Positions 45,453 to 55,864 of a stretch of 64,000 bases of DNA are shown piece after piece. The DNA comes from Pseudomonas mosselii (GTDB taxonomy: Bacteria > Pseudomonadota > Gammaproteobacteria > Pseudomonadales > Pseudomonadaceae), in assembly GCF_003205295.1 (NCBI RefSeq), contig NZ_QJRP01000002.1:62001-126000 (forward strand), in the 5' to 3' direction. The position numbers were made by a program, and so were the translations under genes. Below the pieces are notes generated by a model. It worked only from the letters and a program-made list of their open reading frames with translations, had not been told where the DNA came from and ran no database searches. Every line of letters begins with the position of its first letter. Position 1 is the stretch's first letter.

Positions 45453-46814
45453 ATGAGCGTCAACAACCCGCAAACCCGTGAATGGCAAACCCTGAGCGGC
45501 GAGCACCACCTTGCACCCTTCAGTGACTATAAGCAGCTGAAGGAGAAGGGGCCGCGCATCATCACCAAGGCGCAGGGCGTGCATTTGTGGGACAGCGAGG
45601 GGCACAAGATCCTCGACGGCATGGCCGGCCTGTGGTGCGTGGCGGTGGGCTATGGCCGCGAAGAGCTGGTGCAGGCGGCAGAAAAGCAGATGCGCGAGCT
45701 GCCGTACTACAACCTGTTCTTCCAGACCGCCCACCCGCCGGCGCTGGAGCTGGCCAAGGCGATCACCGACGTGGCGCCCGAGGGCATGACCCATGTGTTC
45801 TTCACCGGCTCCGGTTCCGAGGGCAACGACACCGTGCTGCGCATGGTCCGCCACTACTGGGCGCTCAAGGGTAAACCGCACAAGCAGACCATCATCGGCC
45901 GCATCAACGGCTACCACGGCTCCACCTTTGCAGGTGCGTGCCTGGGCGGCATGAGCGGCATGCACGAGCAGGGCGGCCTGCCGATCCCGGGCATCGTGCA
46001 TATCCCGCAGCCGTACTGGTTCGGCGAGGGTGGCGACATGACTCCGGACGAGTTCGGCGTGTGGGCGGCCGAACAGCTGGAGAAGAAGATTCTCGAAGTC
46101 GGCGAGGACAACGTCGCCGCCTTCATCGCCGAACCGATCCAGGGCGCGGGTGGGGTGATCATTCCGCCAGAGACGTACTGGCCGAAGATCAAGGAGATCC
46201 TGGCCAAGTACGACATCCTGTTCGTTGCCGACGAAGTGATCTGCGGCTTTGGTCGCACCGGCGAGTGGTTCGGCTCCGACTACTACGACCTTGCGCCTGA
46301 TTTGATGACCATCGCCAAGGGCCTGACCTCCGGTTACATCCCCATGGGTGGTGTGATCGTGCGTGACAAAGTGGCCAAGGTGATCAGCGAAGGTGGTGAC
46401 TTCAACCACGGCTTCACCTATTCCGGCCACCCGGTGGCGGCTGCGGTGGGCCTGGAAAACCTGCGCATCCTGCGTGACGAGAAAATTGTCGAGCGCGCCC
46501 GGACCGAAACGGCACCGTATTTGCAAAAACGACTGCGTGAGCTGCAGGACCACCCGCTGGTGGGCGAGGTGCGCGGCCTGGGCCTGCTCGGCGCGATCGA
46601 GCTGGTCAAGGACAAGGCCACCCGCAGCCGCTACGAGGGCAAAGGCGTCGGCATGATTTGCCGCACCCACTGCTTCGAGAACGGCCTGGTGATGCGCGCG
46701 GTGGGCGACACCATGATCATCGCGCCACCTCTGGTGATCAGCCGCGAAGAGATCGACGAACTGGTGGAAAAGGCGCGCAAGTGCCTGGACCTGACCTACG
46801 AAGCGGTCAAGTGA
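45453..46814 (+). CDS. spuC: Polyamine:pyruvate transaminase
   Basis: 453 residues from the ATG at 45453 with GGAGAGG 3 nt upstream. Class III pyridoxal-phosphate transaminase: the phosphate-binding FFTGSGSEGNDTVLRM region, DEVICGFGRTGEWFG, and the PLP lysine K289 in MTIAKGLTSGYIPMGG. SpuC transfers the amino group of putrescine or related diamines to pyruvate. It lies 48 bp after spuB, and a 169-bp gap follows before spuD. Confidence 0.93.
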   Translation: MSVNNPQTREWQTLSGEHHLAPFSDYKQLKEKGPRIITKAQGVHLWDSEGHKILDGMAGLWCVAVGYGREELVQAAEKQMRELPYYNLFFQTAHPPALELAKAITDVAPEGMTHVFFTGSGSEGNDTVLRMVRHYWALKGKPHKQTIIGRINGYHGSTFAGACLGGMSGMHEQGGLPIPGIVHIPQPYWFGEGGDMTPDEFGVWAAEQLEKKILEVGEDNVAAFIAEPIQGAGGVIIPPETYWPKIKEILAKYDILFVADEVICGFGRTGEWFGSDYYDLAPDLMTIAKGLTSGYIPMGGVIVRDKVAKVISEGGDFNHGFTYSGHPVAAAVGLENLRILRDEKIVERARTETAPYLQKRLRELQDHPLVGEVRGLGLLGAIELVKDKATRSRYEGKGVGMICRTHCFENGLVMRAVGDTMIIAPPLVISREEIDELVEKARKCLDLTYEAVK

Positions 46815-46836
46815 CAGTCTGCTAGGCTGGCGAGGT

Positions 46837-46848
46837 GACATTAATGTC
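46837..46848. promoter_or_regulatory. Perfect 12-bp palindrome GACATTAATGTC
   Basis: Lies 22 bp after the spuC stop, in the gap before spuD. It could be an operator or part of a small hairpin; no regulator is known to me. Confidence 0.3.
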
Positions 46849-46983
46849 GTTGCAAGGCCCTGCTTTGGTTGAAACAGCGCCTTGTAACTTGCCAGACTAA
46901 CGGCTGTTTAGTCGCCCAACGCGCGTCCCGTGGTACCTGGCTGCTGAACAGATGGCTTGATAATAAATTCTGGAGCATTACGC

Positions 46984-48081
46984 ATGAAGAAATTGGGCAA
47001 GACGCTGCTGGCCGCCGCCCTGATGGGTGCCATGGCCACCGCTGTTCAGGCTGACGACAAGGTGCTGCACGTCTACAACTGGTCGGACTACATCGCCCCG
47101 GACACCGTGGCCAACTTCGAGAAAGAGACCGGCATCAAGGTCGTCTACGACGTCTTCGACAGCAACGAAACCCTCGAAGCCAAGCTGCTGGCGGGCAAGT
47201 CGGGCTACGACATCGTCGTGCCGTCCAACAATTTCCTGGCCAAGCAGATCAAGGCCGGCGTTTACCAGGAGCTGGACCGCTCCAAGCTGCCTAGCTGGAA
47301 GAACCTCGACCCTGCCCTGCTCAAGGCTGTTGGCGACGCCAGCGACCCGGGCAACAAGTTCGCCTTCCCCTACATGTGGGGCTCCATCGGCATCGGCTAC
47401 AACCCGGAGAAGGTCAAGGCCGCGCTGGGCATCGACAAGATCGACTCGTGGGACGTCGTGTTCAAGCCCGAGAACATCGCCAAGCTCAAGAGCTGCGGCG
47501 TGAGCTTCCTCGATGCCCCGACCGAGATGATCCCGGCCGCGCTGCACTACCTCGGCAAGCCGAGCGACAGCACCAAGAAAGAAGATCTGAAGGCCGCCGA
47601 AGATCTGTTCCTGAAGATTCGTCCGTCGATCACCTACTTCCACTCCTCCAAGTACATCTCGGACCTGGCCAACGGCAACATCTGCGTGGCCGTGGGTTAC
47701 TCGGGTGACCTGGAGCAGTCCAAGGCCCGTGCCCACGAGGCTGGTGACAAGGTCAAGCTGAACTATGTCATTCCGAAGGAAGGTGCTGGCACCTTCTATG
47801 ACATGGTCGCCATTCCGAAAGATGCCGAGAACGTCGACGCAGCCTACAAGTTCATGGAGTACCTGCTGCAGCCGAAAGTGATGGCCGGTATTACCAATGC
47901 TGTACGGTTCCCGAACGGCAACAAGGCGGCCACCGAGTTCGTGGACAAGGACATCACCAGCGACCCGGCCATCTATCCGTCCGAGGAAGTGAAGGCGCAG
48001 CTGTACGCCATCAAGGCGCCGGAGAAGACCGCCCAGCGCGAGATCACCCGTAGCTGGACCAAGATCAAGTCGGGCAAGTAA
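46984..48081 (+). CDS. spuD: Polyamine ABC transporter substrate-binding protein
   Basis: 365 residues from the ATG at 46984. Signal peptide (cleavage after VQA, residue 23) followed by the PotF-type fold: [41 protein letters not shown] and [21 protein letters not shown]. The tryptophan and aspartates of the amine pocket are in the NWSDY and [10 protein letters not shown] stretches. In P. aeruginosa SpuD prefers putrescine and SpuE spermidine; assignment here follows gene order. A strong hairpin follows the stop. Confidence 0.9.
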   Translation: MKKLGKTLLAAALMGAMATAVQADDKVLHVYNWSDYIAPDTVANFEKETGIKVVYDVFDSNETLEAKLLAGKSGYDIVVPSNNFLAKQIKAGVYQELDRSKLPSWKNLDPALLKAVGDASDPGNKFAFPYMWGSIGIGYNPEKVKAALGIDKIDSWDVVFKPENIAKLKSCGVSFLDAPTEMIPAALHYLGKPSDSTKKEDLKAAEDLFLKIRPSITYFHSSKYISDLANGNICVAVGYSGDLEQSKARAHEAGDKVKLNYVIPKEGAGTFYDMVAIPKDAENVDAAYKFMEYLLQPKVMAGITNAVRFPNGNKAATEFVDKDITSDPAIYPSEEVKAQLYAIKAPEKTAQREITRSWTKIKSGK

Positions 48082-48095
48082 GCCCGATGCAAGGC

Positions 48096-48125
48096 CCTCT
48101 GGGCCGGGGTTTCCCGGCCCAGAGG
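48096..48125 (+). promoter_or_regulatory. Strong hairpin after spuD (no U-tract)
   Basis: CCTCTGGGCCGGG-GTTT-CCCGGCCCAGAGG: 13 perfect pairs with a 4-nt loop, 14 bp after the stop. Lacking a U run, it is more likely an mRNA-stabilising element than a terminator. Confidence 0.7.
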
Positions 48126-48170
48126 CAAGTAAAGGCAAATAAGTTTGCGGCATCCACGCCGTGAAGGTAA

Positions 48171-49337
<1,167 letters not shown>

Positions 49338-49345
49338 CAATCCAG

Positions 49346-49367
49346 GCCCGCCAGCGCAGCGGCGGGC
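49346..49367 (+). promoter_or_regulatory. Hairpin after spuE
   Basis: GCCCGCC-AGCGCAGC-GGCGGGC, 8 bp after the spuE stop, without a U-tract. A second binding-protein gene followed by a hairpin, between spuE and spuF. Confidence 0.6.
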
Positions 49368-49394
49368 ACATAAATCTTGTTGGGAGTTTCACTC

Positions 49395-50537
49395 ATGGCA
49401 GTTGCCTCCGGTGCCTATAAGAAAGCCCTCGAGGGTGGCCAGCAACCCAAGCAGGTGCTGGTCAAGATCGACCGGGTCACGAAAAAGTTCGACGAAACGG
49501 TAGCCGTGGACGATGTGTCCCTGGAAATCCGCAAGGGTGAGATCTTCGCCCTGCTGGGCGGCTCCGGGTCCGGCAAATCGACCTTGCTGCGCATGCTGGC
49601 CGGCTTCGAGCGTCCGACCGAAGGGCGGATCTTCCTCGATGGCGTCGACATCACCGACATGCCGCCCTACGAGCGGCCGATCAACATGATGTTCCAGTCC
49701 TACGCACTGTTCCCGCACATGACCGTGGCGCAGAACATCGCCTTCGGCCTGCAGCAGGACAAGATGCCCAAGGCCGAGATCGACGCCCGCGTGGCCGAGA
49801 TGCTCAAGCTGGTGCACATGACCCAGTACGCCAAGCGCAAGCCGCACCAGCTCTCCGGTGGCCAGCGGCAGCGCGTGGCCCTGGCCCGTTCGCTGGCCAA
49901 GCGTCCCAAGCTGCTGCTGCTCGACGAGCCCATGGGCGCGCTGGACAAGAAACTGCGCTCGCAGATGCAACTGGAACTGGTGGAGATCATCGAGCGCGTG
50001 GGCGTGACCTGCGTGATGGTGACCCACGACCAGGAAGAGGCCATGACCATGGCCCAGCGCATCGCCATCATGCACCTGGGCTGGATCGCCCAGATCGGCA
50101 GCCCGATCGATATCTATGAAACCCCGACCAGCCGCCTGGTCTGCGAGTTCATTGGCAACGTCAACCTGTTCGAAGGCGAAGTGGTCGACGATGCCGAAGG
50201 CCATGCGGTCATCGCTAGCCCGGAGCTGGAGCGCAAGATCTACGTCGGCCACGGTGTCACCACCTCGGTCGAGGACAAGCACATCACCTACGCCCTGCGT
50301 CCGGAGAAGCTGCTGGTCACCACCGAGCAGCCGACCTGCGAGCACAACTGGTCGCGCGGCAAGGTCCACGACATTGCCTACCTCGGCGGCCACTCGGTGT
50401 TCTACGTCGAGCTGCCCGGCGGCAAGATCGTCCAGTCGTTCGTCGCCAACGCCGAGCGCCAGGGCACCCGCCCGACCTGGGATGACGAAGTCTACGTGTG
50501 GTGGGAAGACGACAGCGGCGTGGTACTGCGCTCATGA
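49395..50537 (+). CDS. spuF: Polyamine ABC transporter ATPase
   Basis: 380 residues from the ATG at 49395; an in-frame start at 49377 is unlikely. Walker A GGSGSGKS, signature [16 protein letters not shown], Walker B LLLLDEPMGALDKKLR and switch [10 protein letters not shown], then a C-terminal TOBE domain (about 295-380). Closest to PotG, the putrescine/spermidine importer ATPase. The stop overlaps the spuG start (ATGA). Confidence 0.93.
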   Translation: MAVASGAYKKALEGGQQPKQVLVKIDRVTKKFDETVAVDDVSLEIRKGEIFALLGGSGSGKSTLLRMLAGFERPTEGRIFLDGVDITDMPPYERPINMMFQSYALFPHMTVAQNIAFGLQQDKMPKAEIDARVAEMLKLVHMTQYAKRKPHQLSGGQRQRVALARSLAKRPKLLLLDEPMGALDKKLRSQMQLELVEIIERVGVTCVMVTHDQEEAMTMAQRIAIMHLGWIAQIGSPIDIYETPTSRLVCEFIGNVNLFEGEVVDDAEGHAVIASPELERKIYVGHGVTTSVEDKHITYALRPEKLLVTTEQPTCEHNWSRGKVHDIAYLGGHSVFYVELPGGKIVQSFVANAERQGTRPTWDDEVYVWWEDDSGVVLRS

Positions 50538-51454
50538 AACCACGAAAGCTCAAACGAGCCCTCCAGCGCTTGATCCCCGAAGGGCGGCACCTGGTGATCG
50601 GCGTGCCGTTCATCTGGCTGTTCCTGTTCTTCATGCTGCCGTTCTTCATCGTGTTGAAGATCAGCTTTGCCGAAGCCGACGTGGCGATCCCGCCGTACAC
50701 CGAGATCTATACCTATCTGGAAGGCAAGGTGCAGCTGGTGCTGAACCTGGCCAACTACGGCCTGCTCACCGAGGACGAGCTGTACATCGCGGCCTACCTC
50801 GGTTCGTTGAAGGTGGCCTTCTTCAGCACTTTGCTGTGCCTGCTGATCGGCTACCCGATGGCCTACGCCATCTCCAAGGCCAGGAAGGAGTCGCAGACCG
50901 TTCTGCTGCTGCTGATCATGATGCCGACCTGGACCGCGATCCTGATCCGCGTCTATGCCTGGATGGGCATCCTCAGCAACAACGGGCTGCTCAACAGCTT
51001 CCTGCTGTGGCTGGGCGTGATCGACCAGCCGCTGCAGATCCTCAACACCAACCTGGCGGTCTATATCGGCGTGGTCTATTCGTACCTGCCGTTCATGATC
51101 CTGCCGCTGTACGCCAACCTGGTGAAGCACGACGAGAGCCTGCTCGAAGCCGCATCGGACCTGGGTTCGAGCACCTTCAACAGCTTCTGGAAGATCACCG
51201 TGCCGCTGTCGAAGAACGGCATCATCGCCGGCTGCATGCTGGTGTTCATCCCGGTGGTGGGCGAGTTCGTCATCCCTGAACTGCTCGGCGGCCCGGAAAC
51301 CCTGATGATCGGTAAAGTGCTGTGGCAGGAGTTCTTCAACAACCGTGACTGGCCGGTGGCATCCGCGCTGGCGGTGGTGATGCTGGCGATCCTGATCGTG
51401 CCAATCCTGCTGTTCAACCGTAGCCAGGCCAAAGAGATGGAGGGCCGCGCATGA
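50534..51454 (+). CDS. spuG: Polyamine ABC transporter permease (PotH type)
   Basis: 306 residues with about six membrane helices. The EAA loop EAASDLGSSTFNSFWKITVP docks on SpuF. It pairs with SpuH to form the inner-membrane channel. Start overlaps spuF and stop overlaps spuH, each by 4 bp. Confidence 0.92.
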   Translation: MKPRKLKRALQRLIPEGRHLVIGVPFIWLFLFFMLPFFIVLKISFAEADVAIPPYTEIYTYLEGKVQLVLNLANYGLLTEDELYIAAYLGSLKVAFFSTLLCLLIGYPMAYAISKARKESQTVLLLLIMMPTWTAILIRVYAWMGILSNNGLLNSFLLWLGVIDQPLQILNTNLAVYIGVVYSYLPFMILPLYANLVKHDESLLEAASDLGSSTFNSFWKITVPLSKNGIIAGCMLVFIPVVGEFVIPELLGGPETLMIGKVLWQEFFNNRDWPVASALAVVMLAILIVPILLFNRSQAKEMEGRA

Positions 51455-52344
51455 AACGCTTCAGTTTCTCCAAGCTGATGCTGGTGCTCGGCTTGCTGTT
51501 CATCTACCTGCCGATGCTGATCCTGGTGATCTACTCGTTCAACGCCTCGAAGCTGGTGACGGTGTGGGGCGGCTGGTCGGTGAAGTGGTACGTCGGCCTG
51601 CTCGACAACACCCAGCTCATGGGTTCGGTGATGCGCTCGTTGGAGATCGCTTGCTACACGGCGGTCGCCGCGGTGGCGCTGGGCACCCTGGCCGCCTTCG
51701 TGCTGACCCGGGTCACCCGCTTCAAGGGCCGCACCCTGTTCGGTGGCCTGGTCACTGCGCCATTGGTGATGCCCGAGGTAATCACCGGTCTGTCGCTGCT
51801 GCTGCTGTTCGTGGCCATGGCGCAGATGATCGGCTGGCCCCAGGAGCGTGGCATCGTCACCATCTGGATCGCCCACACCACGTTCTGCGCCGCCTATGTG
51901 GCGGTGGTGGTGTCGGCGCGCCTGCGTGAGCTGGACCTTTCGATCGAGGAGGCGGCCATGGACCTGGGCGCCAAGCCGTGGAAGGTGTTCTTCCTGATCA
52001 CCATCCCGATGATCGCGCCGTCGCTGGCGGCGGGCGGCATGATGTCGTTCGCCCTGTCGCTGGATGACCTGGTGCTGGCCAGCTTCGTTTCCGGCCCGGG
52101 CTCGACCACCCTGCCGATGGAGGTGTTCTCGGCCGTGCGTCTGGGCGTGAAGCCGGAGATCAACGCCGTGGCCAGCCTGATCCTGCTGTCGGTGTCGTTG
52201 GTGACCTTCCTGGTCTGGTACTTCAGCCGCCAGGCCGAAGAGCGTCGCCGCCGGGCGATCCAGCAGGCCATCGAAGAGGGCGCCGCGGCGAACGTCTCGC
52301 AGCCGCAGGTCCGTCGTCCGGCCCAGGCCGCAGCGCAGGCTTGA
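51451..52344 (+). CDS. spuH: Polyamine ABC transporter permease (PotI type)
   Basis: 297 residues, about six membrane helices, with the EAA loop EAAMDLGAKPWKVFFLITIP. It is the second half of the polyamine channel and the last gene of the cluster. The final 40 residues are cytoplasmic, charged and Ala/Gln-rich. A palindrome 8 bp after the stop probably ends the transcript. Confidence 0.92.
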   Translation: MKRFSFSKLMLVLGLLFIYLPMLILVIYSFNASKLVTVWGGWSVKWYVGLLDNTQLMGSVMRSLEIACYTAVAAVALGTLAAFVLTRVTRFKGRTLFGGLVTAPLVMPEVITGLSLLLLFVAMAQMIGWPQERGIVTIWIAHTTFCAAYVAVVVSARLRELDLSIEEAAMDLGAKPWKVFFLITIPMIAPSLAAGGMMSFALSLDDLVLASFVSGPGSTTLPMEVFSAVRLGVKPEINAVASLILLSVSLVTFLVWYFSRQAEERRRRAIQQAIEEGAAANVSQPQVRRPAQAAAQA

Positions 52345-52352
52345 GCCAACGC

Positions 52353-52400
52353 ATTGCGGGGCAAGTCGCATCGGTGTGCCGATGCGACTTGCCCCGCGAT
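52353..52400. repeat. REP-derived hairpin with replaced inner part
   Basis: GCGGGGCAAGTCGCATCGG-TGTG-CCGATGCGACTTGCCCCGC: 19 perfect pairs. The outer GCGGGGCAAG is REP-like but the usual CCCGCTCCCAC is replaced by TCGCATCGG on both arms. It sits between convergent spuH and the AAA ATPase gene and is a likely bidirectional terminator. Confidence 0.75.
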
Positions 52401-52404
52401 CTTT

Positions 52405-53571
52405 TCAGCCCTGGTCCGGCCAGTTCCAGGCCGGTTCATCCAGCATGCCTTGCCCGACGATACAGGTTTGACCCAAGGTCTTCTCCAGGTGGATCGAATT
52501 GCAGTCGGCATCCTCCTCCAGCGCCGCCACCAGCCGTGGCGCGTGCGACACCACCCATACCTGGCACTGCTGCGCCGCGCGGCGAATCAGGCGCGCCAGT
52601 GCCGGCAACAGGTCTGGGTGCAGGCTGGTTTCCGGCTCGTTGAGCACCATCATGCTCGGCGGGCGTGGCGTGAGCAGGGCGGCCACCAGCAACAGGTAGC
52701 GCAAGGTCCCGTCAGACAGCTCAGCGGCGCTCAGCGGCCGCAGCAACCCGGCCTGGTGGAAACGCAGGCCGAACAGGCCGCCGGGCTGGGCGTCGACCGC
52801 GAGCCGAGCACCGGGAAAGGCGTCGCTCACGGCGTCCTGCAGGGCCTGCAGGTCGCCGATCTCGTCGATGGTCTGCAGTGCGGCGGCGAGGTCGCGGCCA
52901 TCGTGATGAAGCACCGGTGTGCGCGTGCCCAGCCGCGCTTGCCGGGCAGGGGCATCGGCATCGGTACGGAAATGGTCGTAGAAGCGCCAGCTGCGGATCT
53001 GTTCGCGCAGATGTGGCACCTCGGGGGAGCCCTGCAGACTGCCGACCTGGTCGAACAGGCTGTCGAACTCGGTCATGTGCTGGTGCAGCACCTGCCATTG
53101 GCGCCCGTCACGGGCCTTGACCATCCCCGCATTGCGCTGCACCAGCTGGCTGGCGGGTCGGCACAGGGGGCCGGCCCAGATCGTCTCCTGCTTGATCTGC
53201 GGGTCCAGGGCAAACTGCGACCGGCTGGGTTCGGGCAGGCCGAGGCTGATCGCGTAGCCGAAGTCTTCGCCGGCAAAGCCCATCTTCAGGCGCCTGGCCT
53301 GCTGGCGTGGCCCGCCTTCCACCGGCACCTCGCCGTTGAGCATGCGCCGGGTGAGCTTCTCGGGGCCGGCCCAGAAGGTCGACTCCAGCCCGCCCTCGGC
53401 AGCCAGCGCGTTGACCACGCCGCCGCGGGCGGTCTCGGCCAGCAGGCGCAAGGCCTTGTACAGGTTGGACTTGCCGCTGCCGTTGGCTCCGGTGATCACG
53501 TTGAGCCGCCCGAGCGGCATCACCAGCTGGTTGATCGAGCGGTAGTTGGCAATGGCCAGGGTGGTCAGCAT
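52405..53571 (-). CDS. RecF/SMC-like AAA ATPase, orphan
   Basis: 388 residues from the ATG at 53571 with AAGGA 9 nt upstream. Walker A GANGSGKS (28-35) follows the N-terminal LTTLAIANYRSINQL. An ABC-like signature LSDGTLRYLLLVAAL and Walker B with catalytic Glu (MMVLNEPETSLHPDLLPAL) come near the C-terminus, then a VVSHAPRL His switch. This is the AAA_21/OLD-like layout, without an attached nuclease (TOPRIM) domain. Function unknown; related proteins act in DNA repair or phage defence. Confidence 0.82.
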   Translation of the reverse strand: MLTTLAIANYRSINQLVMPLGRLNVITGANGSGKSNLYKALRLLAETARGGVVNALAAEGGLESTFWAGPEKLTRRMLNGEVPVEGGPRQQARRLKMGFAGEDFGYAISLGLPEPSRSQFALDPQIKQETIWAGPLCRPASQLVQRNAGMVKARDGRQWQVLHQHMTEFDSLFDQVGSLQGSPEVPHLREQIRSWRFYDHFRTDADAPARQARLGTRTPVLHHDGRDLAAALQTIDEIGDLQALQDAVSDAFPGARLAVDAQPGGLFGLRFHQAGLLRPLSAAELSDGTLRYLLLVAALLTPRPPSMMVLNEPETSLHPDLLPALARLIRRAAQQCQVWVVSHAPRLVAALEEDADCNSIHLEKTLGQTCIVGQGMLDEPAWNWPDQG

Positions 53572-53711
53572 CGGCGGTGTCCTTGAGCGTCTGGCTGGCA
53601 GTATCGCCGATAGCGCTGCGCTTTGTTGAGCCGACATCGGTGTCGTTTGTCCATCCCTGATCTACGCTTCAAACGCATCCCTCTCTCCCTTTGTCGAAGC
53701 AAGGAGCCTGC

Positions 53712-54800
53712 ATGACGGTAACGCGTCCGCCGATGGTCGTTTGCCTGGGGCTGCTGTTCATGCTTTCGGGCTGTGGCAAGGAAGAAGCTGCCCCGGTATT
53801 GCCCCGGGTCGCGGTGCAACAGGTGCAGCCCACCGACTTTGCCGCCCGGGTCACCTTGACCGGTGACGTGCAGGCGCGGGTGCAGACCGACCTGTCGTTT
53901 CGCGTGGGCGGCAAGATCATCGCCCGCGGCGTCGATGTCGGCGACCACGTCAAGGCCAACCAGGTGCTGGCGCGCCTGGATCCGAAGGACCTGCAGAACA
54001 ACGTCGACTCGGCCAAGGCCGAGGTGTTCGCCGAGCAGGCGCGGGTCACCCAGACCAGCGCCGCGTTCGTGCGCCAGCAGAAGCTCCTGCCCAAGGGCTA
54101 CACCAGCCAGAGCGAGTACGATTCGGCCGAAGCCGCGCTGCGCAGCAGCCAGAGTGCGCTCAAGGCCGCCCAGGCGCAGTTGGCCAATGCCAACGAGCAG
54201 TTGAGCTACACCGCCCTGGTGTCTGAGGCCGACGGGGTGATCACCGCGCGCCAGGCCGAGGTCGGCCAGGTGGTACAGGCGACCATGCCGATCTTCAGCC
54301 TGGCGGTCGATGGCGACCGTGACGCGGTGTTCAATGTCTACGAATCGCTGCTGGTGAAGTCCCCCAGCGACGAGGGCGTCGTCGTCAGCCTGCTGGACAA
54401 CCCGGCGATCAGGGCCGAGGGCCGGGTCCGCGAGATCACCCCGACGGTGTCCGCCGAGAGCGGCACGGTGCAGGTCAAGGTCGCGCTGCGCAACGTGCCG
54501 GCCGGCATGCAGCTGGGCTCACCGGTCACGGCCACTGGCAACACCCAGGGCCGGCCCAGCATCGAATTGCCGTGGTCGGCGCTGACCAAGGCGCTGAAGG
54601 AGCCGGCGGTGTGGGTGGTGGGCGAGGGCGACAAGGTCGAATTGCGCAAGGTCCAGGTCGCGCGCTACCTCACCGGCAAGGTGGTGATCGCCGACGGTAT
54701 CAAGGGTGGCGAGACCGTGGTGGTGGGCGGTGGACAGCTTCTGCACCCGGACATGCAGGTCGAGAAGGTCACCGCCAAGGACGGAGGGGCCGCGCCATGA
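53712..54800 (+). CDS. RND efflux membrane fusion lipoprotein 1
   Basis: 362 residues from the ATG at 53712, AAGGAG 7 nt upstream. The lipobox LSGC (Cys at about residue 22) indicates an inner-membrane lipoprotein. The MFP pattern is clear: VTLTGDVQARVQTDLSFRVG and GGKIIARGVDVGDHVKANQV, an alpha hairpin (about 85-155), then the barrel. It precedes a second MFP gene and one RND pump gene; all three are linked by ATGA overlaps. Confidence 0.9.
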   Translation: MTVTRPPMVVCLGLLFMLSGCGKEEAAPVLPRVAVQQVQPTDFAARVTLTGDVQARVQTDLSFRVGGKIIARGVDVGDHVKANQVLARLDPKDLQNNVDSAKAEVFAEQARVTQTSAAFVRQQKLLPKGYTSQSEYDSAEAALRSSQSALKAAQAQLANANEQLSYTALVSEADGVITARQAEVGQVVQATMPIFSLAVDGDRDAVFNVYESLLVKSPSDEGVVVSLLDNPAIRAEGRVREITPTVSAESGTVQVKVALRNVPAGMQLGSPVTATGNTQGRPSIELPWSALTKALKEPAVWVVGEGDKVELRKVQVARYLTGKVVIADGIKGGETVVVGGGQLLHPDMQVEKVTAKDGGAAP

Positions 54801-55864
54801 AACGTCAGTTGCTGATAGTGTCCGCCAGCCTGATGCTGGCTGCCTGCGGGGGCGATGAGGCGCCGCCTGAGGCGATACGCCCGGTGCTGTCGACGCTGGT
54901 CGAGCCGCAGGTACAGTCGCAGCTGGGCCGCTTTGCCGGCGCCATCCAGGCCCGCTACGAAAGCACCCTGGGGTTCCGGGTGTCCGGACGCATTGCCCGA
55001 CGCTGGCTGGATGTCGGCGCCCGGGTAAGCCCTGGCGACACCCTGGCCACCCTCGACCCGACCGACCAGCAAAACCAGCTGCGCGCCGCCGAAGGCGACC
55101 TGGCCAAGGTCCAGGCGCAATGGATCAACGCCCAGGCCAATGCCCGCCGCCAGCAGCAGCTGTACGACCGTGGTGTCGGCGCCCAGGCCCAGCTGGACAT
55201 CGCCCAGACCGACCTGAAGACCACCGGCGCCGCGCTGGAGCAGGCCCGTTCGGCGGTCAGCCAGGCTCGCGACCAGCTCGGCTACAGCACCTTGCGCAGT
55301 GATCATGCGGCGGTGGTCACTGCCTGGCAGGCCGAGGCGGGGCAGACGGTCAGTGCCGGCCAGGCCGTGGTCACCCTGGCCCGTCCGGACGTCAAGGAGG
55401 CGGTGATCGACCTGCCGATTCCGCTTGCCGAACAGCTGAACAAGGACCTCACCTTCACCGTCGCCTCGCAGCTCGACCCAGCCATCAATACCACCGCCAC
55501 GCTGCGCGAGCTCGAGCCACAGGCCGACGCCACCACCCGTACCCGCCGCGCCCGCTTGACCCTGACCAGCACACCCGATGCCTTCCACCTGGGCACCGCG
55601 GTCAGCGTCACCCTGACCTCGGCGGTTAGCCCGCGCAGCGAGTTGCCGCTGACCGCGTTGCTTGAACGTGACGGCAAGACCCAGGTGTGGGTGGTCGATC
55701 CGCAGCAGAAAACCGTGGCCACCCGCGAGGTCGCGTTGATCGGGCGTACCGCCGACAGCATCGTCCTGGCCTCCGGCGTGCAGCCCGGCGAGCGCGTGGT
55801 GACCGCTGGAGTGAACAGCCTCAAGCCCGGCCAGAAGGTCACCTTCGACGAGGATGCGCAATGA
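54797..55864 (+). CDS. RND efflux membrane fusion lipoprotein 2
   Basis: 355 residues. Signal peptide with lipobox LAAC at about residue 17. It is homologous to the first MFP but clearly diverged; the lipoyl half reads ARRWLDVGARVSPGDTLATLD. The pair may form a mixed adaptor ring around the RND pump, or use different outer partners. Stop overlaps the RND start. Confidence 0.9.
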   Translation: MKRQLLIVSASLMLAACGGDEAPPEAIRPVLSTLVEPQVQSQLGRFAGAIQARYESTLGFRVSGRIARRWLDVGARVSPGDTLATLDPTDQQNQLRAAEGDLAKVQAQWINAQANARRQQQLYDRGVGAQAQLDIAQTDLKTTGAALEQARSAVSQARDQLGYSTLRSDHAAVVTAWQAEAGQTVSAGQAVVTLARPDVKEAVIDLPIPLAEQLNKDLTFTVASQLDPAINTTATLRELEPQADATTRTRRARLTLTSTPDAFHLGTAVSVTLTSAVSPRSELPLTALLERDGKTQVWVVDPQQKTVATREVALIGRTADSIVLASGVQPGERVVTAGVNSLKPGQKVTFDEDAQ

